Shown one piece after another: positions 59,784 through 60,127 of a stretch of DNA of 60,127 nt (position 1 is its first letter; each line of letters opens with the position of its first letter). A model generated the notes under the pieces. It was not told where the DNA came from and did no database searches. It worked only from the letters and a program-made list of their open reading frames with translations. The DNA is from Phenylobacterium sp. RIFCSPHIGHO2_01_FULL_69_31. Its GTDB lineage: Bacteria; Pseudomonadota; Alphaproteobacteria; Caulobacterales; Caulobacteraceae. The stretch is from NCBI RefSeq assembly GCF_001824475.1, contig NZ_MHXN01000009.1:195267-255393 (forward strand). The letters are read 5' to 3'. The translations under genes were made by a program, and so were the position numbers.

Positions 59784-59797
59784 TTGATCCCGATCAA
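59784..59797. promoter_or_regulatory. Perfect FNR/FixK box upstream of the hemA unit
   Basis: TTGAT-CCCG-ATCAA, a perfect 5-bp palindrome with 4-bp spacer. It is 52 bp before the small ORF at 59849, itself 1 bp ahead of hemA, so oxygen limitation probably raises haem synthesis for the oxidase. Confidence 0.88.
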
Positions 59798-59848
59798 GGC
59801 GGCCCGGGAGGGTCTGCGGAATCCTGTGCCTCGCATAAGGAGATCCCG

Positions 59849-59959
59849 ATGACCCCATTCCTGACGCTCGTGCTCGCCGGCTACGCCGTCTTCATGGTCG
59901 CGCTGGGCGTGGTCTGGGTGCGCAACGCCCTGGCCGATCTGCACGAGACGCGTCGCTAG
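59849..59959 (+). CDS. 36-residue membrane protein ahead of hemA
   Basis: MTPFLTLVLAGYAVFMVALG then VVWVRNALADLHETRR: one membrane helix and a short charged tail. AAGGAGATCCCG is a strong ribosome-binding site, so the peptide is likely made. It starts 73 bp after ccoS, downstream of the perfect FNR/FixK box, and ends one base before the hemA ATG. Family unrecognised; the context suggests a role beside haem or oxidase biogenesis. Confidence 0.75.
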   Translation: MTPFLTLVLAGYAVFMVALGVVWVRNALADLHETRR

Positions 59960-59960
59960 G

Positions 59961-60127
59961 ATGAACTACGCCCACGCTTTCCGCAGTGCTCTGGACCGTG
60001 TTCGGTCTGAGGGGCGCTATCGTGTGTTTGCGGACCTGAAGCGTCATCGCGGAGCGTTTCCGCGGGCGACGTGGACGAAGGGTGACGGGACGAGCCAGGA
60101 CGTGACGGTCTGGTGTTCGAACGACTA
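59961..60127 (+). CDS. hemA: 5-aminolevulinate synthase, cut by the window end
   Basis: The first 55 residues are present: MNYAHAFRSALDRVRSEGRY, RVFADLKRHRGAFP, and VTVWCSND before the sequence ends. This is the alphaproteobacterial ALAS N-terminus, an enzyme that condenses glycine and succinyl-CoA with pyridoxal phosphate for haem synthesis. The rest of about 350 residues lies outside. It follows the 36-residue membrane gene by one base and shares its FNR-type promoter. Confidence 0.9.
   Translation, partial: MNYAHAFRSALDRVRSEGRYRVFADLKRHRGAFPRATWTKGDGTSQDVTVWCSND

Noticed and set aside
1..60127. CRISPR array, insertion sequence or integrase
   Set aside because: No regularly spaced repeats, transposase or integrase motifs were seen on either strand. 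The terminase-like gene is the only phage-related sequence.

Overview
The window looks like chromosomal DNA of a Caulobacteraceae alphaproteobacterium, most likely a Phenylobacterium or close Caulobacter relative. The basis is very high GC with strong GC bias at third codon positions, alphaproteobacterial gene neighbourhoods (phaR/phaAB, metXW, thrB-rnhA near ispH, ccoNOQP-ccoGHIS-hemA), a PEPxxWA-type sorting signal, GAAC-N7-GAAC LexA boxes and the dispersed extragenic repeats typical of the group. The genus is inferred from sequence feel only. Genes are dense and many touch or overlap by 4 nt (ATGA/GTGA).

Layout. 0-13 kb is ordinary housekeeping: a SRPBCC protein, a small HTH protein, the polyhydroxybutyrate regulator phaR diverging from phaA-phaB, gloB, an orphan P-II protein, metX-metW, sixA, pyrD and an orphan sensor kinase. 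13.1-14.7 kb is a less GC-rich patch with two unknown genes, a LexA box and a palindromic extragenic element. 14.7-19.1 kb holds ggt, a P1-family autoproteolytic peptidase, a large secreted unknown and tRNA-Arg(ACG). 19.1-24.5 kb is accessory: a terminase-small-subunit-like protein behind a second LexA box, a GST, a broken lipoprotein gene, a stretch of about 0.9 kb without genes, and an EF-hand protein. 24.6-28.9 kb is a compact catabolic locus (TetR regulator, haloalkane dehalogenase-like hydrolase, DUF1330-like protein, sulfatase) whose two outer promoters share the same 16-bp sequence. Two tandem Crp/Fnr regulators follow (29.0-30.6 kb), then an OmpR-type two-component system beside a Spy/CpxP-like protein (30.6-33.4 kb). 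34.9-38.3 kb carries thrB-rnhA and ispH, separated by a Doc toxin with two tandem AbrB-like antitoxins. argS, a PEP-CTERM protein, a GNAT and a zinc alcohol dehydrogenase lead to the last part.

44.0-60.1 kb reads as an oxygen-limitation regulon. TTGAN-N4-NTCAA boxes of the FNR/FixK type lie upstream of a phasin-like/degenerate-ATPase pair, an NDP-forming acyl-CoA synthetase-GNAT fusion with a divergent L,D-transpeptidase, OmpW, a small Cys/His membrane protein divergent from ccoN, and a 36-residue membrane peptide in front of hemA. The cbb3 oxidase structural genes (ccoNOQP), their assembly genes (ccoGHIS) and haem synthesis (hemA, cut by the window end) run in one direction. One such box at 48.7 kb is followed by no recognisable gene but by a hairpin terminator about 150 nt downstream, so it may drive a small RNA or peptide.

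The least explained signals are the two nearly identical SOS promoters driving proteins of unknown role, the shared operator of the TetR/dehalogenase/sulfatase locus, the toxin-antitoxin insertion with a duplicated antitoxin, and the orphan FNR-type promoter. No CRISPR array, intact insertion sequence, integrase or rRNA operon was seen.
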